DNA from: Centropus unirufus
Lineage: Eukaryota > Chordata > Aves > Cuculiformes > Centropidae
Assembly (NCBI GenBank): GCA_013397695.1
Contig: VYZI01000100.1
Span: 2,165,365-2,229,364 of the forward strand
DNA length: 64,000 nucleotides
Reading direction: 5' to 3'
The position numbers were made by a program, and so were the translations under genes. Shown here piece by piece: positions 1 to 14,900 of this stretch (positions are counted from its first letter, which is position 1; each line of letters starts with the position of its first letter). The notes below the pieces were generated by a model. It was not told the origin of the DNA. It saw only the letters and a program-made list of their open reading frames with translations, and searched no databases.

Positions 1-3000
1 TAACTGCTAGCATAGGGAAAGAGATGTGGTATAAATCACAATTAGCCTTTAGGGGTTTTTTTTAGGTCTACTTTTATAAAACATCCATGACTTAATGCTG
101 AGCTATTTTTATTGATGTTCTTGGGCTTATCTCACATAACCAGCTTGTTAAAAGAGGATATGAACACTTTTTAAGCCTTTGCCATTTAAATTGTGAGAAC
201 GAGAAAAGGAGATTGATTCCAACAGGCTTGAAGGTGGATTCATTTCTCTTCTAGTCAGCAGAATGAGAAAGGAGGAAAAATTAAACTAAAGACTTAGTGG
301 GCCAATCAGTTTTATCCATGTAGAAAATCATTAAAGTCAGGTCTAATGTACAATATAATTATAAAACTTTAACCTAAAAGGAAATAAATGCAGGAGGATT
401 CTGTTTTGGTAAATTGATGATAGTATCTTCAAGTCAGTTCTGCCTGAAGTAATAGGTTAGGGACAAAAAACCCCAAAACTAAAGCCAAGGAACTCTGAGA
501 GGGAACACTTACTTTGCTAAAGTCTCCTGAGGATCTGAGGGAGTTACTTGGTTTCATTTTAAGAAGAATATTTTGCTGCTGGAATGTTGGAGAGGGTGGG
601 TAATAATAACACTTTGAAGAAAACTTCTCTGTTCTTTTTATTGTCAACTTCTGAGATAAGATAGAAAAGTTTTGGAAGAATGCAACATCTTCTGTGAGCT
701 CCTTCAGCATTCTTAACTGCTCATCGTGTGATTTCAATATAGATGTTAGATATTTCTGGTGATTTTTAGGGGTTCTAGTCAAACTGCCTCTAACAAGTGA
801 TCTGTTTCTAATCATATGTTAATATCTAGTATAATACTTATTTAATTTGCTAAGGAAGCTTCCTAGTAGCTTCTGGATCAGTTATAATTATGAAGACCTG
901 AATCAGTTAAGAAGTTATAGATATCACATGAATCTGGATCATGGGCAGCATGCTTTCATAATGGCTGCCCTGCAAGCACTTCAAAATTAGAAATTCTGCA
1001 AAATGGAATTGATTCAGTCCTTCATAATTATGTGTAAGCAAGTTTTCAAATTACTATGAACATCAATAAACAGCAAGAAGAAAAGACATAATCCCATTTT
1101 AAAAACAACCATAAAGTGTACCAACAAAAAGTCTTTTAATGTAGAAACAAAGCAGTTTAAACACACAGAGGTAGGCAGTGTAACCAATGTCCGCACGGAG
1201 ATGTCCCAAAGGCTGGCTGGTCAGACAGGAAGATTTTGAACCGGGACTTGCATGTTGCTTTAGCGGCTCAAAATATTTTCAGTAGCAAAAAAGACGACAA
1301 TACATAATGTTGTATTAAATCTTTATTGTGTAGAGTAGCATCATCTCATTCTGAATAAATATCTGACTTTTCTTGAGGGCAGTATGGAAGACCAACTATC
1401 TGCATACAGCAGTAGAACACTTTGATATGAATTTCTTTTTCTGTTACTCTAGACTGTGACATGCAGTAGTTTAATAGCTGTCTTGGGCAGATTTTTATAC
1501 TTCAAAAAGGGCCATCATTTAAAAGTATAATATAAAATGCTGTCTTAAGGAGGTTTGCTCCTTGCACATTTTAAGTGTAAGGAAACGTGTGTGTTGAAAC
1601 CTTGCTAATCCTCCATTTGCACTAAGTGTTTGGCTTGTTCCCTAACTGTCAAGGAATTAATGGTGTGCTTCAATGAGATCTTGCAATACTAGACTGTAAT
1701 TATTTTTAGAAGAGTTTCTACACCATAGTTGATGGTGCTTTATGAATTATCATAGTAAATAAACTGAAATTTCCATTGTCAAAACATGAGCAAAGTAATT
1801 TGATTCCTATTTTTTGTGTACTCACTGGCCCACAAAATTAAATGATTTCCAGTGGACTCCTAGAGCTCATGCAAGTTACATTTTATTGTTTTGCTTGTGC
1901 TTGTGACAAGTTAAATAATGGTGTAGCTGACAAGAAACAACTCCATTGAGGAGATGAGAACATATTTCTCCTATACTTGATAGTCTGGCTCTCTGTTTGA
2001 AACGGGGAAAAAAAAAGGCAACATGTATATTGGTTCACTCGATGAATTCAGTTCCTCATCTGAACTGTGATGGTGTGACCACTGGCAATTATTTTATGCT
2101 AGCAGGCTGTGAATTAAGTTATTTGAAGGGCTGCTACAGCAGAGATGTCAGGACACTGCAGATATATCCAAGCTGATTTTAATTGTGCCCTTCCAGTACC
2201 AGAAATAGACCGTAGTTGCATGGGATGCTGTGGGCTTCATGCCTCGTGGCCAAGGATGGCGTTATTTCTGCCATGACTAGACTGGATGCAGCATTCAATG
2301 GTGCTTGCACCATAGACACATCTGTCTGCATGCTTTTCTGGAGATCTTCACTTGGCTAATGTAGACTACATAGAAGATAGTGGATATTATATGCTTTTCA
2401 GGGGGATAGAGTCAGTGGGATAAAATTTCAATATCAGAATACCTACCAAGGATTTTTCCTTTGATGTATTACAATTGTTCGTATAGTAATAGCTTCTCCA
2501 GATATTAGCCTGTGAGTGGAAGCCTGGTACAAGGCATTCAGTTTCAGGAGAATCTTATTATTTAAACATCATGTCTATTTTTAAGTCAGATAATCTATAA
2601 GACCTGTTTAAAGCCACGAGGAATCATTACATCATCTAGTTTCACCTCCAGAGTATGAAGGAGGAGAATTTCTGCCCTTCTATCTCTGCTAGAAAAATAT
2701 AAAACAACATTTCTTGTCCTTCTTCTCCGAGTAAGATAGACACAATAATTTAAACCACCTGCCTCTGCCAAACATTGGCATTTTTCACTAAGTATATTAG
2801 TGAATTTTTAGTAGTTCTGGGTTTGAATTGTGTGAATGCTAGTACGTGGTGCTACCCTCTGTATTTTACAGATGACCTTGCTCTTTATGTGCTCTCTGCA
2901 TGACTCCCCTGCATGGGACTCTTCCTTCCAGTAATGAGGAAATGTTCTGAGGCAGTGTTGTTGCCATGATGACATAAAATAACAGAGTCTTCCAGATATT

Positions 3001-6000
3001 CCCCTTTTCTGCCCCTGTGATAGACATGTGCCTTCAGGGATCAACAGACCTTAAAAATGATGCATATCTGGAGCTTGGGGTCATTGTTGTATGAATTATT
3101 TTTTTCTGTAAACATTAGGATGGTGGTATTGCACTCACTGATTAGAAACCATATGTCTTTAGCATTCTCAGTCCAAATGTGCACTTTCCACTCTGGACAC
3201 ATATTCCCGTTAGATATTCTAGAAAAACACTGAATCATTTCTCTGGCAGAAAAAAAAATGCAGGGCTTTTACCCTCTCTTGCTTTTTCTCATTTATGTCT
3301 TTAAGACAATAATTATACATATTCTGCACAGGTAGTTTTTCAGTTTCTTTCAAATTTTGGAGCAGCCATGTATTTTGTTTTCATCTAGATCTAGCATCTT
3401 GCCTAGGAAAACCACATCTTGTTATGTCTTCAGCAGCTGATATGTTCCAGACAATAATAAAGTTCATGCGCTGTGAATGTGATGGAGCGCCGGCTCTGGT
3501 GTACAGTAGTACTCAAACCTTTATGGCGTATTAAAAAGTCTTCTCCCCATTCATTGGATATAGAAAACAGAGCTTTTGTTCCAATACTTACCAAAATTTG
3601 CCCAAGACCTACCGTGGCCCGTTTGAAGGCATTCACCCCTGTTGGAAACGTTCACTGATAAAGCTTGATAGTGGTGTTTGTGAAATCATTGCACTCAGCT
3701 GTTGGGGGGAGGGTTGATTCAGGATCAATATTTTGATCTGTAAGTACTACTTATTTGTTCCACTGATCATAATTGGACACCTTGTCTGTCTGCCTGTTGT
3801 TAAACTTAAAGGCTTAAACTTAAGGCTTGTGCGTGAGACTCTGGCCCAAAAGGTCAAATCAGAAAAGCAACCACCCACAACAAAAAATCAAAATAAACCC
3901 CAAGAATATTCATGTGCTTCTTTTACATTGTTTCCAAATGATCTAAGTTTCTATTAATAAAAGAGTTTCTTGCCATTCTTCTTATTTTTTAGTGTATTCA
4001 TCTTGGTGTGAGGCACATCTTTTGTTTGAAGTGTGTACTATTTTAAACAAGTGTTGTATTTTCATGAAAACTCTGCTGGTCAATATCTAACTCCAGACAC
4101 AAAAGCAAATAAACCAAGGAAAGCCCTCTGTTTATCTGAGATGAGAAAACTTTTTTTTTTTTTCCTTAGAAAAATAGAGGGGGGAGTGTGGTGGTAGATC
4201 TAAAATTACCTAAAGGTCTCCCTTGTCTCTTTAGTGTTCCTTAGTATTCCTCTTCAGTTTTCAGGAATTACTCGGTCTCATTGATGTGATTTTAAAATGC
4301 TACCATCTCTATTTTATATATATATGTGTGTGTGTATATATATATAAAATAGAGGTTCAAAGTGCTGCAGTATGTTCTATAGAAGTTGATTCTGATTTGA
4401 CACTGTTTAACTGTAGGCTTCAGATGAGAGGTGGAAGTTCAGAGATTGATGCGAATGCTTAATGGCAAATAATGTTTCATGAGCGCTTCCCTGGTGAAGT
4501 CAATGTAAGGATTAACATCTTTGATTTGGGGCTGTTTGTTTTATAAAGATCTGAGATCCCTTGTGTGCGATGTTGCCTATGTAGAATTTCTGAGGCTAAC
4601 AGGTGAAATATGGCAGCTCATCCTCAGTTTTACTCTTCATAATTGCCTCAAACAAAATTAAACGAGTGTTACTGTCCATTGAAGACATCATGATTTCCAG
4701 TTGATTTTTTAGGCTGGAGAATCGGCTGTCATGATTAAGTATCAACACTGTAGAGGTAGGTGTAGTAGCAGTGTGAAGAAGTGGGGTCTGTTGTCCAGGG
4801 AAGGAGTAGAATGGGCTGGTGTTAAGGTATGGTGCATCATTTCACCTCTGTAAGAACTTCAATATGCAGCTGTTGAGAGTTAGGAGAGCCTTCAGGATCC
4901 CTTGCCAGGAGACACTTCAATTTGTTTTCATTCGCTTCTTTCTTTATCTAGTTTTACCCCTGGGAATGGTGGCCGTTAAATGGGAAGTACATCACTAATT
5001 TTCTTCTAAACCCTATGTTTTTCATAGCATCCACTGTATAGATGGAACAAAAGAAACAAGTTTTATTTCCATGTATTTTTACAGTCTTCAGATCTTTTCC
5101 ACTGATTGCAAACCTATATTTTATCTACCAGACAATGAAGACCAGAATTACTATCCCAAAAGTCCTGGAAAACTAAATCTTTGGCCATGATATCAGGTGG
5201 GGCTATGATAGCGGTAATAGAGGTCTGCAGTGAGGAATGTCAGTGCTGCCACTTTAGGAAACCATAGTTTGGAGCTTTTATCCCCCTTTTGCAAAGCTAT
5301 GGGATTCTTCTCTTATCTTGAGTGTTATCTGCCAAGTTTTACAAAAACAATAGACTGGCTCACCTCCAATACTGTGATTTTTATCTTGAATTAAAAATAA
5401 GTTTTCTTTTCTCACAAGGGCAAGTACTTTAGTTCGAAACTGATTGCTTTATCTTCTTGGGGATTCTAACATGTTAGCTAATAAGTTGAATATGCTGGGT
5501 TTTTTTTTCCTAATAATCCTTTTGCTCTCTGGCTCTTTGATCTGCCCTGGATTTTAATGAGTCATTTAAAAACAGATCTCTATTTTGGCAGTTTGACTGT
5601 GATGCTCTCTCTCAAATCACCATTTTCAGAATGACATCTGAGTCTGCCTGCGTTTCTGCATGACTGGAAACTGTCACTACTCATTTAAACTTATTGGTGC
5701 TGGAAATGGATATGCTGGCTCATCTATGAAGAATGAAACACAACGCATCAGCATTCAAATTGAAATGTGGTTCGCAAGAGTAAAGGAAGAGGTGACAGTA
5801 GTCATGACAGCTTGGACACTTAGGGGTGAAAGCTTCATTGCAGCTCAGAGAAGTGTTGGCTGCTTTGCCTACAGGTTGCTAGAAGCAGGTTGTGGCATTT
5901 TTGGACATTTCAAGAAAATACTGTGTTTAAGATAAAAGTTGAATGAAATGATGTAAATTTTAGCTGAAGTTTATACCATGGAATATACTAAATTTTGCTC

Positions 6001-8900
6001 TCCAGAGTAACTTAAGTTAGCAATAACTCATTTTGGGGAGGGATTGAGCCTTTGAGACACTAGACTTTAAAGAAAGCAGATGCAAAACTCTGACTGAAAG
6101 CTGAACCTCTGTAATGGCTTTTGAGAGTCCATGTATGCATTGAAGTTAGACAATTGTTTTAAAAAATACAGACCTGGAGAATGAAGGCCATGACCCTCCC
6201 CTTCCATCTATCTTTAAAGGATCTGAAGCACTCCAGACACACAAGCACCACTAGCACACTGTCGCTTTTGTTATCTGTAAGGACTGTGAGCCTAAAGAGC
6301 GGAAGGAGACTAAAGAATTCCTGGGTGACTTTAGTTGTAACTGGCGCTTAACACTGCCACTTCTCTTCTTACAAGGTGGGAGCATGCGCACCCGTATATT
6401 TCTTCATTGCTCTTTCACTCTATTATATCTACATATATTATGAGAACAGAGATTTTCCCCTACCTCTTTGTGACTTCCATGCTACCTCTGAGAAACCCAT
6501 TTATTTCTCTGTGACACACAGAGCTGTGAGTATCTGCTTACGTACTAACCTTTTTAAGGTAACCTTACAGTTCTACCAAGCTCTCCTGAAATGGCTTGAA
6601 GGCTCTTTCTTCTCTTGATAGACAGTAATATTGGGAAAACAAGGAAGTTTTTTGGAAGCCTTAAAATTCTTAAAGAAAAAAAGGATGTAAAATTTCTTAA
6701 AAAAATAAATTATAAACCAACCCAAAAATTCGGTGAGTCATAATTTACAGGAACATCAGCTTTTTTTTTTTTACCTCTGTGATAATAACAAGATATATAT
6801 TTTTTTCTTCATTTATCTCCAAGGAAGGCAAACTTTGCCAGCTTTTTTGCTGGTATTATACTTCAGTATTGCAATCATATTTAAAGGAATAGTGTAAAAT
6901 TTTATCCATTGGTAAAATGATCCTTCTGAACAGATAATAGAATCCCTTTGCATCAGATGTGAACATTGAATGAAAGGAAATGATTAATCAGTTGGAAAAA
7001 AAAAAGATTTCTGAAAGGCATAGTATAAATAAGCTGGACATTTGCAGAAATGCTTATAAAGGAAAGCTATTTTCACTATAGCAAGTATTCAGCTCAGTGA
7101 TTTGGAAGAGAATGCTGCTTCCAATAACAAAATTAATTAGCACTCTCTGTGAGGCTTTGGCACAGACTAAAAACTGAAATATTCACTTAATAAAGCACTA
7201 ATGTTAATTAGTGAATGAAAGATCTCTTCAAACTAAAGTCATGTTTCTTTTATGAAGTAGTGACTTGGTCTTAAAGAAAGGCCTTACCTGATCAGCCTTT
7301 GAGGTGTTGCATTAGGCATTAAAGATTTTTAGGACTCTTATGGTAAATAATATTTTAAAAGGATGTACTTTCATCAAATGGAATTGTGCTATATGTCAAA
7401 TTTTCTGCTTATGAGGACCATCCTGTTCTCCCTGATGACTTTTCTTCAAAACTAATTGGGTTCTTGCTTTTGCGTATCTGTCGTGGATAGGGTTTTCTCT
7501 TGACCTCCTGGACAACAGAAGTGGTTTTATGATCTTGAGTGAGAGATCTTTATTTATTTTGCTTTGTTTTAGGCACTAATGTATCAATAGCTATTTTGTC
7601 CACTTTGCTCTCACGATTGAGGTAATGTGGAACATTAGAAATTTGGTTTGTCGGGGACTGTGAAAGGAAAGTTGGTGTGGTAACTGGGCACTGTATATCC
7701 CATTTGGGACTTGCATAAGGTGTACACACTCCATTTAACACATCTCAAGAGAACTACTAGAAAGTTATGTCTGTGAACTCCAATAAGACATCATCTCTCG
7801 TGTACGGAGAAGAAGTAATCCCTCACTATCTCTTGCCTGCCTCTACTGCATTTCCTTTGGCTGTGCCTTCTGTCTCCCTCTGTGTGGAGTGAGCAACCAG
7901 AGATGCTGCTTTGCAGCTTCCCGGGCGCTGATGGGCAGTGGTGACCCAAGTTCTTGCTGTCTGGTAAATAGTCCATCAATGTAGTGGCTGAGGGAAGGGG
8001 ACAAAGCAGGAGCTGAGTACACTGCATGGACACCCAGATGATTAGGTGCAGGGACTGCATGGGCACACGTCATTGGATATCTGGTCTTGAAAATAATTTT
8101 ATCTTCTCCGTGCTTTAAAAACAGGCAGTCATGAGCTCTGGTGGCTGGCATCCTATGCCCTGCTGAGGGATTGCTTCTTTCTGAAGCACTGTATAGGTAA
8201 GAGCTCACCTTTGGAGGTAGTGCTGTGGAGGCTGGACCATGTCGAGAGCATTTCAAGTAGTATCTTTTCATCACCCCTTTCCTAAGAAGATGACAGAAGT
8301 AAAAGGGCCTGCATAAGCCCTTAAAGAAAAGGAGGAAACTTTGATGGGCTTGAACTGTTAGGAGCCATTGTGTACGTATTTTTACATTATCCAGTAAGAA
8401 TAATTTTCTTCTCTGATTTTTTTATGCCTTTTTTTGCCAAGCTCTCATCAAAAGAGGCTTGGTTTTTAAGATACAGGCAGCTACCATATGCCAGAATATG
8501 ACAACTGCTCTCTTTTTCTCTTCTGTGTAAGATGTTCTCTTCAATTTTGGGTGATGTTTGCCTGCTCATTCTGTGGTAGGGCTGTGGGCCAACATTTTGG
8601 GTGCCCCCTTGCACTCAACAGAGTAGAGCACAGGCTGGATCACAGATAATGGGCTGGGTGCCTCTCTGAGCTTGCAGCTGGATTGAATTTTGGTGTTAGG
8701 TTTGGGCTTCTTTACAGTCTAGCTGAGGCTTTTAGCACCATCTGTTAGCTGTTTGTAGACAGCAGCAGTCTGACCTTCTGGAGTACGTGAGTAAGAGAGC
8801 AGAGAAGCTGGGAGAGCCAGGGATCTCCATTGCTGGCTGTAGTGCTTAACATGCAGACTTATTCAAGATGCACTCAGACTAATTGATAATGCTGAAAATT
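1..8900. other. Non-coding, A+T-rich unique DNA
   Basis: I see no gene in this stretch. The longest open frames are a 128-codon frame on the minus strand at 429-815 and a 143-codon frame on the minus strand at 7843-8274. Neither shows a domain, a signal peptide or convincing codon structure, and both overlap other short frames, as expected by chance in 64 kb. Simple poly-T runs occur near 4150, 6760 and elsewhere. The AT/GT palindrome at 4307-4354 is listed separately. No CR1 or other interspersed repeat was recognised here. The stretch could be intronic or intergenic. Confidence 0.6.
4307..4354. repeat. Perfect AT-rich palindrome with a (GT)5 loop
   Basis: Two 19-bp arms (4307-4325 and 4336-4354) are exact reverse complements. 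They begin CTCTATTTTATAT on the left and end ATAAAATAGAG on the right. The arms flank a ten-base GTGTGTGTGT centre. The outer eight or so bases of each arm are not simple AT dinucleotide, so the symmetry goes beyond an ordinary (TA)n tract. Such a sequence can form a hairpin or cruciform and is prone to slippage. No function can be assigned. Confidence 0.9.
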
Positions 8901-8939
8901 CTTTTTAAGTGTCCTTCTCACCATATGATTCTATGATTG
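8901..8939 (+). mobile_element. Probable CR1 LINE 3' tail, short remnant
   Basis: The segment reads as a decayed CR1 3' end. A CTTTTTAAGTGTCCTTC run corresponds to the family's CTTTAAGGTCCCTTCC, and it is followed by ACCATATGATTCTATGATT, which contains the ATTCTATG-type tail typical of avian CR1. The match upstream of about 8900 is too weak to extend. It is 5'-truncated to almost nothing. A chance resemblance is possible because the segment is short. Confidence 0.5.
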
Positions 8940-11900
8940 TCAGATCCCACTATCTTCCTACAGTCAATTTTAGTAGAATTTCCGTTAGGTGTGTCGGGAC
9001 ATCTGTAAATATTATTACCAGTTCCAACTGATAGCTTCATATTGCCTACTTATTGTGAGTTTATTTGCAGGATTGAGTGATGGTTGTGGTGCCTGTGGGG
9101 TAAAAGATAAAGAGCAGATGGAGCTGTCTTGAGCCCAGACTCCTTTTGGACCCTGCTTGTGGTAGGGTTTCCTTGACTTCATATTCAGTAAGAGCTCATT
9201 TTCCTTTTTCAGGAGGAGGAAGGCTCCATAGTTTTCATTTGCCAGGGTATCATGAGTTGATTCTTTTATTTTCTTTTTTTGTTTGTTTGTTTTGTTCTAG
9301 AAGCAGGGAGGGAATCTTGTTCTCAACTAATACTACTAGATTCTCTTTGCATTTTCCCTTGAAGAACATTCCTCTCCAGATATTGGGGTTAATTTTTATT
9401 TTGCTGTATTTTTTTCTTATTTTTGAGTCAGTTTTAGCAAACAAGTTGAATTTCCTCAAGATGAGTGTTACAAAGAAATTTAAGGTGGTGACCTGAGGCC
9501 TTATCCTGAGATGTGTTTGCAAACCAGCTCTGTTGTCAACTGGAAGCCAAAGGTAATTTGTTTTCTCTGTAAGTGTTCTTGAAGAGGAAGCAAACAGCAA
9601 GTGTTTGAAAAAAAACAACAAACCTCATAGCCAGCTTTCTGCCTTTCCTGGAGATGGTGGAGAGGGAGTTACTGTGTATGGGTCCCTAGTTCTTTTTATG
9701 ATCTTTGATGGTTGGGAGTTAGGTAAAATTTTACATAGTTATAATTGGAATTCTCTTGATGGTTTCGATTTGAATCCTGACTTGAATGCAAACAAGCATT
9801 CAGGTAGGTAGGGCAGGTATAGTTTATACCCCCAGGACACTGATTGAGAATAATCACACAAGGTGGTAGGTATTTCCCTTCCCTCATGCAAATCTAACGG
9901 GAAGCATTTGCCCAACCCCATCACTCTTCTGCAGTCTTGCTTAACCTGGAGCCTAATGGGGTGAAGTGTGGGGTCTGTAACAGTTTGCAAAGGGGAAAAT
10001 TAAGAAGTACAGACTCTTTAATGTTAATATTTTCTTTTGTGTTGGGCACAAGCTAAACAGAGACCTCCTGTACCTGCTGCCACGCTCAAGTGCTTTCACT
10101 TGGAAGTGTTGAGCTGGGGTTCAGATGAGTTGTTCTCCACTGGGCTGTGGCAAAGGAATATGATGTTCAGCCCTGGTTTTGCAAGGAGTTTCACAGGGAA
10201 AATAATACTGGAAACTGTCAAATTGCAAAGAATGCAAAAAATATGCTAAAAATATGCCAAGCTGTAGTTTGAATTTTAGGAAATGTCTAAACGCTGATAA
10301 ATCAGGGAATTATTTTCTTGCCTGTATAGAGGACTGCCAGTGTTCACACTGTCAGGAAGAATCCACACGTAACCTGAATAAAACATAATTATGTCTCACT
10401 GGAACTTAAAAATAAAATTTATAGGGCTGACAAGCTCTTTGTTGCATCAGCACTGTGTGGTTGTAATGCAAACAAAAAATCAAAAAATGCACTTCAAGTA
10501 TCTAGAAAGAATTAGACTGAAAAATATGTCATGTTTTTAATTCTGTGAATTGTTTGGTTTCTGAGCAGGTCTTGTATGCAAAACTCTTTACTCAGGAAGA
10601 CAGGTGATTAAACATAATCTCATTTTCCTGTTGCTGCAGTATTTTTGCCACTCCATAGTAAACATTTTTTTAATCCATCTGTGCCCACTGTGTTTGGCTT
10701 TGCCCACTGAAAGCAATCTTAATTTCTGACAGTTTTATGTAAATTGGTTACATTTGGGGAATGAAGCTTTGGCAGGCCCTTGCTACTTGCTGCAGGACCC
10801 AGGAGGATGTATTTGAATTCCCAGTGCCCTGGGTTGACGATGCTGTGGTCAAAACTTCTCTTTGTTTGTCTCTCCTCAGCAACCATCCCACTGTTGCCAG
10901 TATTGGTATAAATAAGGAGTGGTTAAAAAAAAGGACCCATTTCCATAAATACAGCATCTTCCTGCCTAGTTTTCTCAAGAGAATTTGTTCTAATCTTGTT
11001 TGCTCTACAGATTGTAGAGTATATTAATCTTGCTACTTTCACAAGGTTAAATCAGGGGATCTTGTGAAGTCGCTGGCCCAGCTTTACTACTAAGCAAACA
11101 TTTGCTTGGTTAATTTATGAATATTATACACGATCAGACTTAGAGCTATTACAGACAAGTACTTATTTGTTCTTACATTGTATGTGGAATGTTTCATCTC
11201 TCAGTGGCACAGCTACATTAGTCTCAAGTAGATGATGAGCACGCTGCTGCTCTACTTAAAGTCATCCTGCAACCACATTAATTTCCTATAAAGAAAGATT
11301 TAGAACTTAAAAATCTTGGCTTGAGTGGCATTATTCTGAAATAACTTAATAAATTGGCATGTGGCCTTGCCATCTCATGGCTGGTTGAGGTCCTGAGGCA
11401 ATATTTAATGTAACAGAATAAGCAGAGCTAACACAATCATCTCTTATGCAGGGAGGTGTTTTTATGCCTTTCAAGACAAAGAACCTTTTCATCGTACATT
11501 CAGCTATTATTCTGTTGGTTTTTGTGGAGAATTGCCACATCTTTGCTTTGCTTTGGGTGGGAAGAGTTTAACATACAGTCACTGGAAAGCCCAGAGTTTG
11601 AGGTTACAATACTTAACATGATGATTAACTTTTTTAAGCACTTGTGGGTCCTCATGGACTTGCTTGAAGCTGGTTAATCAAAGATTGAATTTTGAGCCTA
11701 ATATAGTAATGTTTGTTAAATTCCTAGAAGGCCAATAGATCAAATTAATCTTAATTAAATTTTGGCCTGGGATAGGAGGGGAATAAAACAAAAGAAAATC
11801 CTAATATTGTAGAGTTTAAAGCTTCAAAGGACAAGCAGAATGATATTTTTTTCTGTTTAAAATTTAAATACATTTTAAATTCATGCTTCTGGAAATACAT

Positions 11901-14900
11901 TTCAACTTAGTTTTTAGACTGGAGCTAGACTTTAGTAATACACTGACTGCCATGCTTCTGTCTTAATAAGAATATTTTTTAGACCAAGAGATCGAAAGCT
12001 TATTTAAAAAGCTTGTCTTGTCATGGTACAAGACAAGATGGTACAAGACACATGCTAAGCCTGTGAATTGTTTTGATCAAATTTGAAACTTTACTAATAT
12101 TAATATTAGAAACAAAATCCTGTACTGAATTTTCCCATGTGATATAAAGGGGTGAAACTTAAAATGATAAAGATAGCAGCCACTTATATATGCTTATTTG
12201 TATGTATTCTTAGCTTTATTCAAATCTCTCATGTAAATCCTACTCTAGGAATCCTTAGATGTGTGACACCAGGCAGCATTACAATTTTTGAGGATGTCTG
12301 CATTTTAATAAAGCAGAGATCAGCTTTACTTCTCTCAGTCTATTGATTGTTTCTGAGGAAAATTACTCTCTCAAATTAAATCCAATAGAAATAAAATACT
12401 GTTTTAAAATACTGGTCTTCATCATGCTGATGTTGCCCTCTTTCAAAACAAGGCATCTTTTCAATTCTTGTTCTGAAGGATGTATTTAGTGTTCTCTTTT
12501 ATCTCTTCTTTTTAGTATAATTTTTTGTATTAAATATCAGTCCTCCAGTATTAGCTTTAATTTTTCTTCTAAAGACATTCTAGTTACAAGCTGTCATTTG
12601 CTTCTTCCCTTGGCCTATTTCTTAATTTGTCTTGGTTTTTTTTAAACAATTCCTAGAAGCTTGCAGGAAGCTTTGCACAGGGTCTGCTTAGTGTAGTCCC
12701 CTGACATAATTTATATGCGTCATAGGTCAGTGTCCTGTAGTAGGTGGGACACTGACAGCAGTGTTTTGAGCTTCCTAGGAAATTAAACTGTTTTCCGTCT
12801 GGGTTTAATCTTGATGCATGAGAAGCATTCTCTATTTTTTAGTTCCTCTGTGCATCGCCCATGTGCATCTTTATTTTAGCAGTCTTTATTTCTTCCTGGC
12901 AAGTAGAGAGAGACTGTGGATTTATTATTAAACTCTAATAAGGGTGCACAAATTGCTTTGAAGCTAGAGACAAACAACGCTGCTTGGGCTATGTAAATAA
13001 TGCAGTAGGTTACCTGACATAGTGGAGAAGCTTCTAGAGTTTCTCACCTCATCACATCTCCTGCAAACAATTGGTAGCATTTGGCTTCCAGTTAGGATGG
13101 TAAACATTGATTTCTAGATTATGTTTTAAAAGGAGCATCTCTCTTCTCTGTTTTTTGAAATGTTCCAAAGAAAGGAATTTTCCTAGGAGAATTACCATTT
13201 TTCCCCCCATTTCTTTGCTTCGATATATTTTGCTGTAACGGAAGTTCAGAGGTTTATTGAGTACCCCGCCATTCTCCTTGCTTTTGGCAGGCTTCTTTAC
13301 AAGTCACTGAGCCCAGTTCTGTGAATACATTATGCTGTGGTTTATCAGGCTATTTAATAAATTGCAATGATACAGACATTGTTAACATTTAATAAAAATC
13401 CCAACGTACACAGACATTCTGTTTTCACAGGCAAACGGGTATATTTAGTAAGAGTTTAAGACTGGGCCCTTGCTGACTTGGTCCCAGCTTCACTTTTCAG
13501 CTAAGCTATATTCTAAGCTATTCTGAGCTTTCCTCTGTTCTGAGGAAACCAGGAAAATCTGGGTTCCTCGCTGCCTAACAGGCATCATCAGTTTGGGATA
13601 CATCTGGTGTCCTCTATAGAGTTGACCTGCTCCATGGGATATGTTGCCAGATTTCTGCTTGTTGAAAGGGGACAGAGACGATGAAAGAGACGTAACAAAA
13701 AGAGTTGTGGCTAGGAGCTTCACGGGTTTGAACCGAGCCTGCTCTTCGCACTTTCTCCTTTTGTTTCAAGTCTGGTAGCATAGGTGTATGAGATGCATTT
13801 TTGTAGTCCTTAGTCCTTTCCCTTACAACCTCCTGTCTTTTAAGTGTATTATTTTGGCCCTCAGTTTATTGCTTTGTGCCATGTCTTTCAGATTACAGTG
13901 AACACTATTCTGTCTACATTTTTCTTCTAATGGTTAACAATGTGTGTTGTTTGATTTGGGTTTTTTATTATTATTGTTACTTTTTATTCAGTACCCTGAA
14001 GGTACTATTTTATATCCACAATTGCAAGTCTAAAAGTAGCTTTGAATGCATGAAATAACAAGTTGATTAACATTATTTTAAATGGTCAGAGTGGTTTTCT
14101 GGTCTATTTTATCGGCTTTCCCCAGTGGAATTATGGTGGTAAGATTAAAATGATGAAACATTGGATTAGGAGTTGTTTGTTCAGAGGGATTTTATGTTTG
14201 AGTGTGTTAAGCATGGCTTTATGTAGTGAGCAAAACCAAACACAATTAAAATTCTATGTTGATATTGGCAAGACAAAATTTTAGGCATTCTTGGGAAACT
14301 TAATGAACTAGCTCTTCTGTAGCATTTTTTTTTTTTTTTTTTTCTTCTTCTAGATGGGATGCACAGAAGTCCCTTTTATTCTGGCTAGTTTTTTGGCTCC
14401 AAATTTGTCTAGCCATGTTGCTTTAGGTTTTTATGTTTTGGTCGCAATTACAAGGCAAAAGTATTGTGGAAATACAGGGATATGCAGATAGCTTAATATT
14501 AAGCTGGGGTAAGTGTCCATCTAACCATGATGCTTTGCAATTTTTTTAATCCAATTTGCAGGTAGGTTGGGCTTTTTGCATGTTTCTTTTTATGTATGAT
14601 CAGATAGCCCAGGATTAGGGGGGTGGAGGGTGTGTGTTTGTGTGAGTTGTAAATCCTGCTCTTGGTCTCAAATGAATGTTAGTTAGACTTCTGTACTTAC
14701 ATGTGCCATATTGCAAAATCAGCTCCTTACCAATAAGACAAATAAAAACACATATGAGATGATAGAAGAAAGTAAAAAAGAAACTGGGATCAGAGCAAGG
14801 GCAAACACTCTTGTTCTGAAATTATGAAACAGAGTAAAGAGATGCTTAGACATTTTGGAAGGTGACACTTTAGATATCTAAAGGTGAAACTTTCATTTTT

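Noticed and set aside
7843..8274. 143-codon minus-strand open frame
   Set aside because: It has no recognisable domain and overlaps another minus frame (7791-8066). Its length is within chance expectation for 64 kb, and I saw no splice or promoter context.
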